The position numbers and the translations under genes are program-made. The notes below the pieces were generated by a model. That model was not told where the DNA came from. It ran no database searches and saw nothing but the letters and a program-made list of their open reading frames with translations. Shown in pieces: positions 50,204 through 60,373 of a stretch of 64,000 nt of DNA (positions are counted from its first letter, which is position 1; every line of letters begins with the position of its first letter). Origin of the DNA: Farysia itapuensis (Eukaryota > Basidiomycota > Ustilaginomycetes > Ustilaginales > Ustilaginaceae); NCBI GenBank assembly GCA_023212645.1, contig JALBYC010000004.1, positions 62,001-126,000 on the forward strand. The letters are read 5' to 3'.

Positions 50204-50964
50204 GTGTGCTCGGCAAGCATCTGTCCAAGAAGGCGAACATGCGGACGCGCAAAATCGCGAAAAAAAAATCGACTCCAAGGTGTTAGAGGTAGGCTTGTTT
50301 CAACACCATCTCTAACAGACTCAGCTTTTTCTATTGATTTTTTTCTATTCGAGCTTTATTCACGTTTATGATCACGTCAGATTAGCGGGAATTGATGCGA
50401 TATGTCCGGTGTGTGCCACGCACGCTGCTCGTTGACAGGAAAAGCTGTCCGAAAACTGTCACTTCAGCGTGCCATGCAGTGAGCACAGTCCCCGAGTATA
50501 CTAAGCTGCTGAAGAATCTTTCTTATCACTTTACCGAAAAGGCAGTGCCGCGCATACTTAAGACTTGAGCTAAAGGACAGTGCGTTGAACGCTGGAAGCT
50601 AGAAAGCTGAAAGCGCACCGGATTTTGTTTTATTTTTCTTGATTTCGGAGAAAAGGGTTCGAGGACGAGGAGGGAGCACGCTTTTGTGCAGATCATCACC
50701 TCATTGTGATTGTGATTGCTCCATCCACACTACCTCCTGCACCAATCACAGGGCAGCTGTCGTCGGCAGCCTTCAGATCGACATTTTTCGGGACGCTAGA
50801 TCTGCTCTGTCCAATCGGGTCTGCCGACCAGCGCGTACGTCTGTCAAGAAGAGCGAGTCATTCCGCCGTCGGCAATTCACGAAGCTTTCTTCCTACATTC
50901 TTCTTGTCCTTCTCCACGGCCGTTCCCTCTGAGTCAACGTTGCTCAAGCACGCTCGCGGCAAGC
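50204..50964. promoter_or_regulatory. Divergent promoter and long leader, CDK11 / bZIP
   Basis: This 761-base region separates CDK11 from the bZIP gene. Near CDK11 there is a TCGCGAAAAAAAAATCG string (about 50252-50270). The half near the bZIP ATG is pyrimidine-rich and may be a long 5' UTR, possibly with an intron that I cannot define. Long leaders with upstream frames are common in bZIP genes of the Gcn4/CYS3 type, but I see no convincing conserved upstream frame. Confidence 0.4.
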
Positions 50965-52767
50965 ATGCCTTACGAGGACAACTCCAATTCGTTCCTATTC
51001 GGACTCAATCAGTTCACCTCTCCTCCGGCTGACTCATCAACCCCGCGGGCTTCGAATGGCAGATCCGACAATATGCTCGCCTCGCTCGAAGCGTTCGCCT
51101 CTGAAGACGTTGGCGGCGCATCCAACGTCAACGAAGGCATTGCAGCTCAGGCACCCAATTTTGCTGATCAGCTTGCTCTTTGGACCAACGCCAATTTCAG
51201 CTTCGACGGACCCACTGGCCACGCTCTGCTAGGCGACGAAGAAAAGGAGAAAGAGGAAGCAGAGCACAACCGAAGACGCGACGATGAGAACCGACGGAAT
51301 GAAGATGAGCGCGAACGATCGTCGCGCAATGCGGCCGCCAGCTCCCGCGCTAGCAATGCTCTTCGCGGAAAAGCGCGTGACATCGACCAGAATCAGTCCG
51401 ACTCATCCAACTACCCTGCTTCGTCTCAAGCGGCCGCCAGTCCTGGACCCCAGCTTCACCAGCAAGGTCAGTACTACCCAGGAGCACCCGCCTACCAAAA
51501 TGCAGCAAGACCTCCTCAATCATCTCAAGCTAGCGGCAGCAACCCCCTCTACCCCTTTGGCAACAACTTTGGCATGAGTCAGCCCCAACAGCAGCAGGGA
51601 ATGCCAGGTTCAGCACCGAGCGGAATGGGATCCCTTGACATGACCTCTGCTCTTGCCTTGCAGCATCTGCTGACCAGCAATCCGCTCGCTCTTGCAAGTT
51701 TGACTCAGCTTGCCGGCCTCAGTAATCCACAAATACAGAATCAGCTCGCCGGGTTGGCCAACAACAACGGCAATGCCGGACTGTTTGGAATGCAACAGCA
51801 AGGCCAGAATCGCAACAACATTCCGAACGCTGCAGCTCAATGGCTGGCTACCCAAAACTCCTCGCGGAATGGCAGCTTCTCGGGTCCCTCCCCGCAGGCC
51901 ACCGGCTGGTCAGCTCAGATGCCCCAAGTGAGTGCGAGCCCGTCTATGCCCCCCACTGTGAACGGCACCTCCAGTCGAGCTGGTAAGTCTCACGCCAAGG
52001 ACGAGAAGGACACTGATGGCAGCGGTGCCCACTCCGTGGAGATGGGTGCGTCCGACTCGGACTCCGGTGTGGCCGCGAAGAAGAAGCGTACCAGCACCTC
52101 TGAAGGCAAGCGGGCTCAGATCGGCGACAGTCACGATGATGATGACGACATCTTAAGCCGACTGGAAGATATTGAGAAGCGATACGAGATCCCACCGCTC
52201 AGCCTCATCGACACTGGCAACCCAGAGGCAGATGCTGAGGCCAACCGCCAGGCGATTGAAGAGGATAAGCGACGCCGAAACACGGCCGCCTCTGCCCGCT
52301 TTCGTATCAAGAAGAAACAGAGGGAGGCTGCCCTCGAGAACGCCGCGAAAGAGCTCCATCAGCGTCTTGCCGACCTCGAGGCGGAAAACGAGCGCCTTCG
52401 AACCGAGAATGGCTGGCTCAAAAGCTTGATCACCGTTCGGCCTGACCAAGCTGCACCGGCTGGATTCGAGCAAAATGCTGGTCCGAATGCTTTCCCTAAC
52501 GCTGCTGCCGCCGTTGCTGCACGTGCATCAACCTCTGCTGGAACCTCGGCACCCAACGGAATTGCTCGTTCCAATGCTTCGGCCCTCGCCTCCAATCAAC
52601 CTTCCCCTTCGCTCGCCGACAACTCTACACATGCGTCTAGCACCGAGACGCCAGACCGCCATACCGGCTTACACCCACGTGGAGTCGGCACGAAGAACAG
52701 CGCCAAGCCCGATCCCGACAACCCGCCCAAAGCCGCCGCTAACGGCAAGAGAGACCGCGAAAATTAG
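50965..52767 (+). CDS. bZIP transcription factor, CYS3/MetR-like
   Basis: This intronless 600-residue protein has one bZIP domain near residues 425-490. The basic region RRRNTAASARFRIKKKQRE is a near-match to the CYS-3/MetR type (NTAASARFRxKKK), which activates sulfur-assimilation genes in Neurospora and Aspergillus. A leucine zipper with heptads follows (ALENAAKELHQRLADLEAENERL in outline). A short conserved stretch before it (DDDDILSRLEDIEKRYEIPP) is acidic and helical. The N-terminal half is rich in Gln, Asn, Ala and Ser and probably activates transcription; a segment of repeated LASLTQLAGL-like helices lies around 225-270. The tail is Ala/Ser-rich. Target genes are inferred from the basic region only. 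Confidence 0.88.
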   Translation: MPYEDNSNSFLFGLNQFTSPPADSSTPRASNGRSDNMLASLEAFASEDVGGASNVNEGIAAQAPNFADQLALWTNANFSFDGPTGHALLGDEEKEKEEAEHNRRRDDENRRNEDERERSSRNAAASSRASNALRGKARDIDQNQSDSSNYPASSQAAASPGPQLHQQGQYYPGAPAYQNAARPPQSSQASGSNPLYPFGNNFGMSQPQQQQGMPGSAPSGMGSLDMTSALALQHLLTSNPLALASLTQLAGLSNPQIQNQLAGLANNNGNAGLFGMQQQGQNRNNIPNAAAQWLATQNSSRNGSFSGPSPQATGWSAQMPQVSASPSMPPTVNGTSSRAGKSHAKDEKDTDGSGAHSVEMGASDSDSGVAAKKKRTSTSEGKRAQIGDSHDDDDDILSRLEDIEKRYEIPPLSLIDTGNPEADAEANRQAIEEDKRRRNTAASARFRIKKKQREAALENAAKELHQRLADLEAENERLRTENGWLKSLITVRPDQAAPAGFEQNAGPNAFPNAAAAVAARASTSAGTSAPNGIARSNASALASNQPSPSLADNSTHASSTETPDRHTGLHPRGVGTKNSAKPDPDNPPKAAANGKRDREN

Positions 52768-53004
52768 CGGCTTGCATCTCGCATCCACTGCCACTGGCTC
52801 CAACAGCCATGATACCTTTCCACGCAATGCTCTAATTTTGCTGTACCATCGACTTTTATTTGTACCTCCAACACGGTAGATAACCCCCGCTCAGCTGCAC
52901 CAAAAGGTCTTAGTTCACACATATACAGATCAATCCCACCAAACCTCTGAAGTGCCAAGAGGAATTGTCGATGCTTGAGATGTGTATGCAAATTGGGAAT
53001 GAAA

Positions 53005-56000
53005 TTAGACAATGATGAGGTCGTCCCGGCAGCACGAGCAATAAAGTAGTTCTTCGTTTGCGAATTGCGGACGTTGTCTGCCGGCCAACTGGAGGGATTT
53101 GCCGTGAGCAGGGGCGAGAGCTGCCAGTGCTGGAGCGCTGGAGAAAGAGTTGGAGGGGGTGTGACCTTTGGAGTCGAGCGTTACTGCGCGGACCGTAGGC
53201 AGGCGGGATGGTGTCGAATCGAGCGCTGGTTCGGACGGGGCAGGTTGCGATTCGCCGATTCGCGCGCGGAGCATCTGCAGCGATTCGCGACGACGATGTC
53301 GTTGTGCGGCGGGGAGCGGAAGCTCAGAAGCGGTGATGGTACGAATCACGCCTCTGCGCGGGCTCGTCTTCGATCCCGAGACATCGCCGGGCTCGTCTTC
53401 TTCGTCCACTTGGGCAGCTCGCATCGGTGATGTCAGTGGGTCCTCGTATGTTTCACGTTCGGCCAGCGGCGACAACGATGGAACATGAGACGAGGTCGCA
53501 CTTCGTCGATGCTGCGCACTGCGCCCTGTCGGCGGTGCAAGTCCACCGCTAGCCGCAGATGGCCGATTTGGTGAGCTAGCACCGTTCGCTAGACCTGCAC
53601 GAAGCTTTTCTTCCAGCTCCATCGCCTTCTTGTTTGCTTTGTGTGCGCGTTCTGTCTCTTCAAACATGCTCGCCTCTAGCTTGCGGATCTGCGAACGTAG
53701 CGTGCTCATATCAAGTTCATGGGATTGGAGAACCTCGTCCACGTGGCTCTTGTCAAAGATCTCTTTGTTGTCCACCTTTGGTGCGGCAGCCGCCTCTGCG
53801 TTCCGCTGATTGGCAGCCTCGAGCTGCGTTCTGAGCTGTTGCACTTCGGCTTGAAGCTGCGTAAGTCCACCATCAGACTCACTGCGCGCAGCATTGGCCG
53901 TATCGAGTTCCGCGCGTAAAGCAGTCAACTTGCCATTTAGCTCTACGTTCTCTTTTTTCGCTGCTTCGGCGGACGACTTGGCCGTCAGATGCTTCTTCTT
54001 GAGCGTTCCAACCTCTAATGTCAGCTTGTCGAGCTTGACTGACACTGATTCTTTCTCCTTGGTATGATCGTTCTGTGACGACCTGAGATCCTCGTGCGAC
54101 TTGCTCAACTGGTTCTGAAGCTCTGCAAGGGTCGTCTTGATTTGGGTCATCTCTGCCGACAACTCATCGTTTCGTTGTTTGGCGTTGTCAAGCTCAGACT
54201 GCAGACGGCTGCGCTCGGCTGACATAGTGTGCTGGTGTTCGGAAGACAAACGATCCAGTTCGTCTTGTTTGGACTGCAATACCTTCTTGTGTTCCTGTTG
54301 CTGCTTCGTGAGAGCGGTGGAATGATCGGTTCGCAGAGTCGTGATATGCTCTTCGCGAGTCTTGAGAGTCGAGCTCAGAGTCTCAAGCTCAGCATTGCGC
54401 GCTTTGATCGTCTCATCTCGGTCTGTGATCTCTGCCGACTTGACTGCCAGATCGGCATCCCGCGTTTTGATGTCTCGTTCGCGCGCTCCAAGATCCGCAA
54501 GCTTGGCCTGCAGCTCGGCATTGCGTTTTTGCAGGTCCGTCCCGGTAGCGTCAGCGCTATTGCGAAGAGCATCAATCTCTTGTTGCTGTCGTTCAATCTG
54601 GCCTTCATTCTCCTTAATCTCGCGTCTGGCGTTCTGCAGTGCGGTGCCAAAGTCGATCATCTCTTTCGTGTGCTCAGCGACTTGAACGTCGCGATCCTTA
54701 CGCGTCTTATCGAGAGTGGCCCGCACTGATTCGAGCTCCTTTGTACGAGATTGTAAGAGTTTTTCGTGCTCCTGTTTAGCTGTTGCAAGCAGCGAACGAA
54801 CGCTCTCCACCTCGCTGGTCAGACTTGCTTTGGTCGACGTATGCTCATTTTGCGCTTGGTCCAAGCTGGTTTGCAGTTGTGCTTTCTCCTGGCTGTGCGA
54901 GTCGCGCACAGTCTGGAGATCGCCTTCAGCTTTCTGCAATGCAGCATTGTGCGAGTCCTTTGTCTTGGTCGCTTCTGCCTTGAGTGATTCAATTTGCTGA
55001 CGAGATTCAGCGATCATCTTCTCGAAATCGGCTTTTGCTGCATCGTTCGAGGTCTGGAGTGCAGACAGCTCCTTCGATAGCTTCTTGGATGCATTCTCTT
55101 GGTCATCGAGCTGCTTCTTTAGCGCCCTAAGCTCTTCTTCTTTCGCCTTGAGACCTTTGTCGCCCGATGCCATCTGCTCACCCAACTTCTCAAGCTCAGC
55201 TCGCGCGTTTTCAAGCTTTTTGTCGAGGTCCTGAGCCAGCTCGATCTTAGCTTTCAGCTCCGCTTCCGTCTCTTTACGATCCTTCTCGGCCGTCTGTAGC
55301 TTGTCCGTGAGTGTCTGGATATGGTTCTGCCCTTCAGCAAGCTCTTTCTTTCGCTGCTCGGCATGCTGTTGGTGACGCGTAGCCTGAACCACAACGTCTT
55401 CGTGATCGGCGGTGAGCTTCTCCAGCTTGTCTTTGACAGCTTCGTGATCTGAAGTGATCGTCTGCAGCTTGGCTTCAAGGTTCCGTTGGATTTGAGCCGC
55501 GCTTTCGAGATCCTTTGCCCCCTGCTCGGCTCGCGATTCATGTCCTCTCGCCTGGGCTAACACTGTGTCGTGTTCTGCAGTCAGCTCTTCCAGTCGTTTC
55601 TTGACGTCACTGTGAGAAGTAGAAGACGCCTGCAAGCGCTGCTCAAGTTCCGTAACCTGCCTTGTCGCTTTGGTAAGATCTGTCGAGCGTTGATCAATCT
55701 CAGATCTTAGCTCCTTTTGCACATTGTCTGAGGTGCTTTGCAGAGCGGAATGCGATGTCTCCGCTTCTTTCAGCTTTTGTTGCAGGTCTTCAATTTGCGA
55801 CTTCCCGTTGTCAATTTGCTTGGCAAGATCATCTGCTCGCGATTGGTGCTGATCGGCATCCGCAGACTTGCTCTTGTACTCGTCTCTGAGCTTTGCTAGA
55901 GCTTTTTCAGTCTCGTCAACCTTCTTGTCAGCCGTCTTGACTCGTTGTGCGGATTGGGACAACTCCGTTTCCATCTGTGAAAGGCGGTCTGTGTGGGCTG

Positions 56001-59000
56001 CCAGATCCTTATCTCGCTGTTCCAGAGTGCTCAAATGGGCCTGTAATTTTTTGTTAGCAGCATCGAGGTCACTGGAAAGCTTGTCTTTTGCTTTTTCAGC
56101 CGACGCTGCCTCTGTCTGTATGTTCTTCACTTGCTTCTCCAGATCAGCAACCGTCTTCTTGAGCTCAGCGTTCGTAGACTCGCTGGCGGAGAGCTCGGCT
56201 TCTCTTTTTTTCAACGCCACTTGGTGATTGTCAGCCTGAGCGGAGACGTTCATGTGATCTATGGACACCTTGTCCAACTCCTTCCGAAGCTGGTTGGTCT
56301 TGTTTTCTGAGGCTTCAACGTCGGCCTGTTTTGCTTTGACGGCTCGCTCCGAGCTATCGAGAGCTTTCTTGACCTTTTCAACCTCGGCAGCCAGGGCGTC
56401 GGCTTGCTTTTGCACTTCCTTGGATTCAGCGATCTTCGAGCTCAGCTCAGTCTTGAGTTTGGACGCTGCCGTTTCAGCAGCTACACGTGCCGTTTTTTCG
56501 GCCTCAGCTTCAGCCTTGCTGTCAGACAGCTGGCTTTGTGCGTCCTTATGCGCTTTGTTCAAAGAATCGAGCTCTGCTGTGAGCTCCTTGATGCGGCTTT
56601 CAGACTCTGTATGAGCTTCTTTGTTCTTGGACAGCTGTGCGCGAGATGCTTCGAGCTCCTGTTGGGAAGTTTGATGAGAGACCTTGATGATATCTAGCTC
56701 TTTTTGAGCCGCTTCATGTTTCGAGGTGAGCGTAGCAAGCTCGTTGAGCTTCTGTTGATGCTGCTTCTGAGTCGAATGTGCCTCGGTTTGAGCTGAGGTG
56801 AGCTCCTTCAAGGTCTTTGCGTGCGAAATCTCGAGCTCCTTCAATTTTGCAGCGACCTCATCGTTCGCGGTTTTAGAAGCTTTCAGCTGGCTTGTCATTT
56901 CTTTTGCACCCTTCTCCATCTGAGTTGTCTTTGTTTGCAAAGCATCACGCTCCTTCGAAGCGGTCTGGTGGTCTTTCTCGAGCGTGGCATGCTTTGATTG
57001 CAAAGCCGATAGGCTGCTCTTTGCGCTCTCCACATCCTTGCGCACAGCGGTGATTTCTTTGTTCGAGACCGTCTGTGCGTTCTCAGCCGACACTAGATCC
57101 GCTTTTGCTTTTTCGAGTGCCGCTCTTAGATCTGCTGCGTCTTTAGCATGATCTTTGCTCTGCTGCTGAGCTTCTTGTAGTTGCTTTGAAGATGTCTTGC
57201 GAGCATCGAGCAGGTTCTGCTCTGCTTGTTTGAGTTGAGATTGTAGGGCGGCAATGGATGCAGCCTTTTCTTCGTCCGACTTTTTACGCTTCCTAGTAAG
57301 CTCGGCCTGTGCCTCTTCGAGCTGAGCTTTCTGCTGCGTCAAGGAGCCGACCTTGTCATTTACCTCATTAAGCGTGCTGACCAGCCTTTCGTTCTCGGAC
57401 TGCAAAGCTGAGACCTTCTTCTCCGCGCTATCTGCACGTGAATGTGCACCAGTGGCATCCTTTCTGGAGTTTGATAAGGATTCGAGGTGCGTGTTGGCTT
57501 CCGACGTCCATTTTTCGACTTCTTGCACCTGTTTGGCGTGTTGATCGCGAAGCGACGTATGCGCACTGGACAAATCTGCATGCTTCTTGTCAGCAGCTTG
57601 TAGCTTGCTTTCAAAGTCCCTGCTCTGCTTTGTGGTGGCATCAAGTTTCGATTCGAGATCTGATGCTTTCTTCTCAAGGTTTTCATGGTCACTGCGGATC
57701 TGCTGGTGTTCTTTGTCCAGCTTCTCGCGCTCAGAGTTGACAGCCTTGAGAGTCTGGCTCTTCTTGCTGAGATCGGCTTCGAGAGCACTGATTTTCTCCT
57801 CAGCTTCTGCTGCTTGCTGTTGCAAGGTGTCGATCTGGTTTGCCTGGCTAGGATCCGCAAGTTTGCCTTCAAGATCTTCGATCGTCTCTTCGCGGCTAGC
57901 TAGAGTAGCTTCCAAATCAGCATGCTGCTGCTTTAGAACGTCAAGGTCGCGCCGTAGTGATGCCTTGTCCTCCTCGAGCTTCTTGACCGACTTTTCGACA
58001 GTCGTTGCCTTGCCTTCGGTCGCTTTGAGCGTCTTTTCTGAGTCGGTGAGCTGTTTCTTGATTTCCTCGACTTTGCTTTCAGAGACTCTGAGCGAGGACT
58101 GCGCCGTCTTGAGCTCTGATGCAATTCCTGTACTTTGCGTCTGTGCAGTAAGACGAGCTTCTTTTGCTTCCTCCAAATCCTTCTGCAGTGATTCATTATC
58201 TTCCCTTAACTTTGCAACGATGGCTGTAGTCGATGTTGCCGTCTTTTCGGCCTTTTGAAGAGCTTTCTCTTTACTGGCTACAGAGGCTTCAGATCGTTCT
58301 AGATTCGCCTGAGTTGTCTGATGCGCCTCCATAGCCTGCTGCACCTGCTTCTCAAGATCGGCAATCTGAGCGGAAGTGTTCTTTTGGCTGCTCTGCAGGC
58401 TATCGAGCTGCTTTTGTAAGGCCTGCTTATCTTCTTCGAGTCTCCCTGTCGCTGTGTCACTGGATGTGACTTTGACCTCGGCGGACTTGAGCGCTTTTTC
58501 TGCTTCCGCTAAGGCTTTCTCTGATTGGGCTGTGCGGTCATCTGACTTCTTCACTGCTGCTTGCAGCGCTTGGATCTCTTTCTCTCGGCTGGCAACCTCA
58601 GCGTCTGCTTTTCGCCTGGAATCGTCGGACTCTTTCTTCGAGCTAGCGGCTTGCTCTTGGACTTCTTTGTGCCGGCGCTCGAGTTCGGATACGCTTTGTT
58701 GCAGTTTTGTGGTCTGAGATATGGCGTCTTGCAGTTGAGTCTGCGAGGTCTCAAGCTTTTTCTCCAGTGCTGTTGTCTTGCCTTGCTGCTCTTTGAGCTG
58801 CATATCGGAGTCTGTCTTTGCTTTGAGCGCTTGGCTCTCCTTCGCCTTGAGACTGTCGACATCGCTTTTGCTTCTTTCTTCGAGAGAGTTTACCTGAGAT
58901 GCGAAGGAGGCCGACTCTACCTGTGCTTTGCGCAGATCTTCTCTGGAGGTGACCAGCTCGGCTTCTAGCTTCGCACACCTGGCCTCCAATTCCGTGATGT

Positions 59001-59268
59001 GAGCGGTTTCCGGCGGCTCGTGGGACGACGTGCCGTTGGACGGTATAGCTTCCTTACGCGACGATCGTGCTACTGCTGCTTCCTCGGGGTCTATAGATAC
59101 GGACGGTTGTTCTTCAGTCTGAGCTTCCTCAGCCGGTGCTGCGTCCACAGGTGTTTCCGCTGGAGCTTCGCTCGAAGCAGCTGCTTTTTTCTGAGCCTGA
59201 TGCTTTTTGAGCTTCGCCCTGGCTCTTGCAGCCTTGGCAGCCCGTTCTGCCGCATCTGCATCTGCCAT
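53005..59268 (-). CDS. Giant coiled-coil protein with golgin-like termini
   Basis: This intronless 2087-residue protein is coiled coil almost throughout (residues about 65-1850, Lys/Glu/Ala/Leu/Gln/Ser heptads), with no motor, kinase or membrane domain. The N-terminus (MADADAAERAAKAARARAKL followed by KKHQAQKK) is a short amphipathic basic helix with a KLKKxQ motif like that of GM130-type golgins. After the coiled coil come about 230 disordered Ser/Pro/Arg residues. The protein ends CSCCRDDLIIV, a CxxC pair just before a hydrophobic tail. Known golgins of this plan tether vesicles at the Golgi and bind GRASP through a C-terminal PDZ ligand. The coiled-coil call is certain; golgin identity is an inference from the two ends. 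Confidence 0.85.
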   Translation of the reverse strand: MADADAAERAAKAARARAKLKKHQAQKKAAASSEAPAETPVDAAPAEEAQTEEQPSVSIDPEEAAVARSSRKEAIPSNGTSSHEPPETAHITELEARCAKLEAELVTSREDLRKAQVESASFASQVNSLEERSKSDVDSLKAKESQALKAKTDSDMQLKEQQGKTTALEKKLETSQTQLQDAISQTTKLQQSVSELERRHKEVQEQAASSKKESDDSRRKADAEVASREKEIQALQAAVKKSDDRTAQSEKALAEAEKALKSAEVKVTSSDTATGRLEEDKQALQKQLDSLQSSQKNTSAQIADLEKQVQQAMEAHQTTQANLERSEASVASKEKALQKAEKTATSTTAIVAKLREDNESLQKDLEEAKEARLTAQTQSTGIASELKTAQSSLRVSESKVEEIKKQLTDSEKTLKATEGKATTVEKSVKKLEEDKASLRRDLDVLKQQHADLEATLASREETIEDLEGKLADPSQANQIDTLQQQAAEAEEKISALEADLSKKSQTLKAVNSEREKLDKEHQQIRSDHENLEKKASDLESKLDATTKQSRDFESKLQAADKKHADLSSAHTSLRDQHAKQVQEVEKWTSEANTHLESLSNSRKDATGAHSRADSAEKKVSALQSENERLVSTLNEVNDKVGSLTQQKAQLEEAQAELTRKRKKSDEEKAASIAALQSQLKQAEQNLLDARKTSSKQLQEAQQQSKDHAKDAADLRAALEKAKADLVSAENAQTVSNKEITAVRKDVESAKSSLSALQSKHATLEKDHQTASKERDALQTKTTQMEKGAKEMTSQLKASKTANDEVAAKLKELEISHAKTLKELTSAQTEAHSTQKQHQQKLNELATLTSKHEAAQKELDIIKVSHQTSQQELEASRAQLSKNKEAHTESESRIKELTAELDSLNKAHKDAQSQLSDSKAEAEAEKTARVAAETAASKLKTELSSKIAESKEVQKQADALAAEVEKVKKALDSSERAVKAKQADVEASENKTNQLRKELDKVSIDHMNVSAQADNHQVALKKREAELSASESTNAELKKTVADLEKQVKNIQTEAASAEKAKDKLSSDLDAANKKLQAHLSTLEQRDKDLAAHTDRLSQMETELSQSAQRVKTADKKVDETEKALAKLRDEYKSKSADADQHQSRADDLAKQIDNGKSQIEDLQQKLKEAETSHSALQSTSDNVQKELRSEIDQRSTDLTKATRQVTELEQRLQASSTSHSDVKKRLEELTAEHDTVLAQARGHESRAEQGAKDLESAAQIQRNLEAKLQTITSDHEAVKDKLEKLTADHEDVVVQATRHQQHAEQRKKELAEGQNHIQTLTDKLQTAEKDRKETEAELKAKIELAQDLDKKLENARAELEKLGEQMASGDKGLKAKEEELRALKKQLDDQENASKKLSKELSALQTSNDAAKADFEKMIAESRQQIESLKAEATKTKDSHNAALQKAEGDLQTVRDSHSQEKAQLQTSLDQAQNEHTSTKASLTSEVESVRSLLATAKQEHEKLLQSRTKELESVRATLDKTRKDRDVQVAEHTKEMIDFGTALQNARREIKENEGQIERQQQEIDALRNSADATGTDLQKRNAELQAKLADLGARERDIKTRDADLAVKSAEITDRDETIKARNAELETLSSTLKTREEHITTLRTDHSTALTKQQQEHKKVLQSKQDELDRLSSEHQHTMSAERSRLQSELDNAKQRNDELSAEMTQIKTTLAELQNQLSKSHEDLRSSQNDHTKEKESVSVKLDKLTLEVGTLKKKHLTAKSSAEAAKKENVELNGKLTALRAELDTANAARSESDGGLTQLQAEVQQLRTQLEAANQRNAEAAAAPKVDNKEIFDKSHVDEVLQSHELDMSTLRSQIRKLEASMFEETERAHKANKKAMELEEKLRAGLANGASSPNRPSAASGGLAPPTGRSAQHRRSATSSHVPSLSPLAERETYEDPLTSPMRAAQVDEEDEPGDVSGSKTSPRRGVIRTITASELPLPAAQRHRRRESLQMLRARIGESQPAPSEPALDSTPSRLPTVRAVTLDSKGHTPSNSFSSAPALAALAPAHGKSLQLAGRQRPQFANEELLYCSCCRDDLIIV

Positions 59269-59910
59269 GTTGATCCACAGTCAAGGCCAAGCACGGCCAG
59301 GAGAGCTTTTGTCAAAAGTGTTGGTTGGACACGAGTCTTCTAACGTGCCTGACGTGGTCCTTGCGCCTTGCGCCTTGCACGCGGCGGCATTTCAGATCTG
59401 ACACACTTAACATTTTTCTGAAAAGCGCGCCAAGCGCCAAGCGGCCAAGCAGGCGGCAGCAGCACAGTGAAGAAGATACATTCGACATGAGGCCTGTCAA
59501 GCGCAAGTTCCAGCCATTGAGCGTGACTGTCAGAGGCTACTTTCTCATTGACGAAGGTCACCCCGACCATGATTCTCATGTCTTCGGGTCTAGATCATGC
59601 GTCTCGCACGGGCAGCCTCTTCCGAGCCTCTTTGTCTCCCCGCTTGCGTCGGAGCCTTCCGTTCCATAGAAAGCATATAGTTCGTGGCTTAGCACATGCA
59701 CCGCACACTCTTCGTCCCTCAATTAACTTCATTTTTCTCGACTGTGCTTGCATTCCACGTCTTCTACACACTAGCTCTTGAGATTCAGGAGCGTTCCTCG
59801 TCCCATACAAGCTGCCGTTCCGTTCTGAAGGTAGTACGTGGTTTGGCTCGCATCCCACGACAGAGCGCATTCTTCACCTCTGATAAACTTTGTCAAGTGA
59901 CTTGCCCGAG
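59269..59910. other. Intergenic region upstream of the giant coiled-coil gene
   Basis: This region holds the promoter of the leftward coiled-coil gene. Open frames of 60-115 codons on both strands (for example from an ATG at 59487) have no recognisable domain and no supporting splice sites. Confidence 0.4.
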
Positions 59911-60223
59911 ATGCCACGTCGAAGGGAACGAAAACGCGTCTGGTGCTACTGTCTACTTTGCGAAGGCACGAAGGTAGTCTGCTTGGCAACCAAGTTGAAG
60001 CACATGGAATTGGACAGATCTCTTTTGCTGTCTGCGCGGTCGCTCAGAATCCAGCAACAGGCTCAAGCCGCACTGGACGCGAACCAAGAGCATCATTATG
60101 CCACAGACTCTGAAGCAGCAGCTGCTCGTCGCGCCGCTGCCGGTAGGCGGGCAGGTGAACCAGTCGGACGATGAGCTTGACACCGTCGATAAATTCGAAG
60201 GTACGCCAGTTACGAGACCCTGA
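59911..60223 (+). pseudogene. Transposon-like CxCxxC zinc-motif remnant, apparently frameshifted
   Basis: An ATG at 59911 opens 87 codons (MPRRRERKRVWCYCLLCEG...) with a CxCxxC cluster followed by a His 14 residues on (KLKH) and then a Leu/Ala/Gln-rich helix. This layout is typical of the N-terminus of basidiomycete transposon-derived proteins, which begin with a basic stretch, a Cys-Cys-Cys-G motif and H-E-x-D/R. The frame stops at 60174. A second frame (60098-60223) continues plausibly with an acidic stretch (QSDDELDTVDKFEG), as the full-length protein would, so one frameshift between about 60098 and 60170 seems likely. Nothing resembling a transposase follows. It lies between two leftward genes. 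It could instead be a small intact gene. Confidence 0.4.
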
Positions 60224-60373
60224 CTCCGTTCAAGGTAGACTGACTTTGGTCAGGCACCCGAAGGCGCAAAAACATTTAGCTAAGTTGACCAAATTGCAAT
60301 AAGTCAAGGCGATGTGTATACATGCTGGTATTACTTGTACATGATGTAGATGACGGAAACATCTGTGAGCGGA

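Noticed and set aside
57587..58258. 223-codon Ser/Cys/Phe-rich frame antisense to the giant coiled coil
   Set aside because: It is the mirror of Lys/Glu/Ala heptads on the other strand; similar frames recur along the whole gene.
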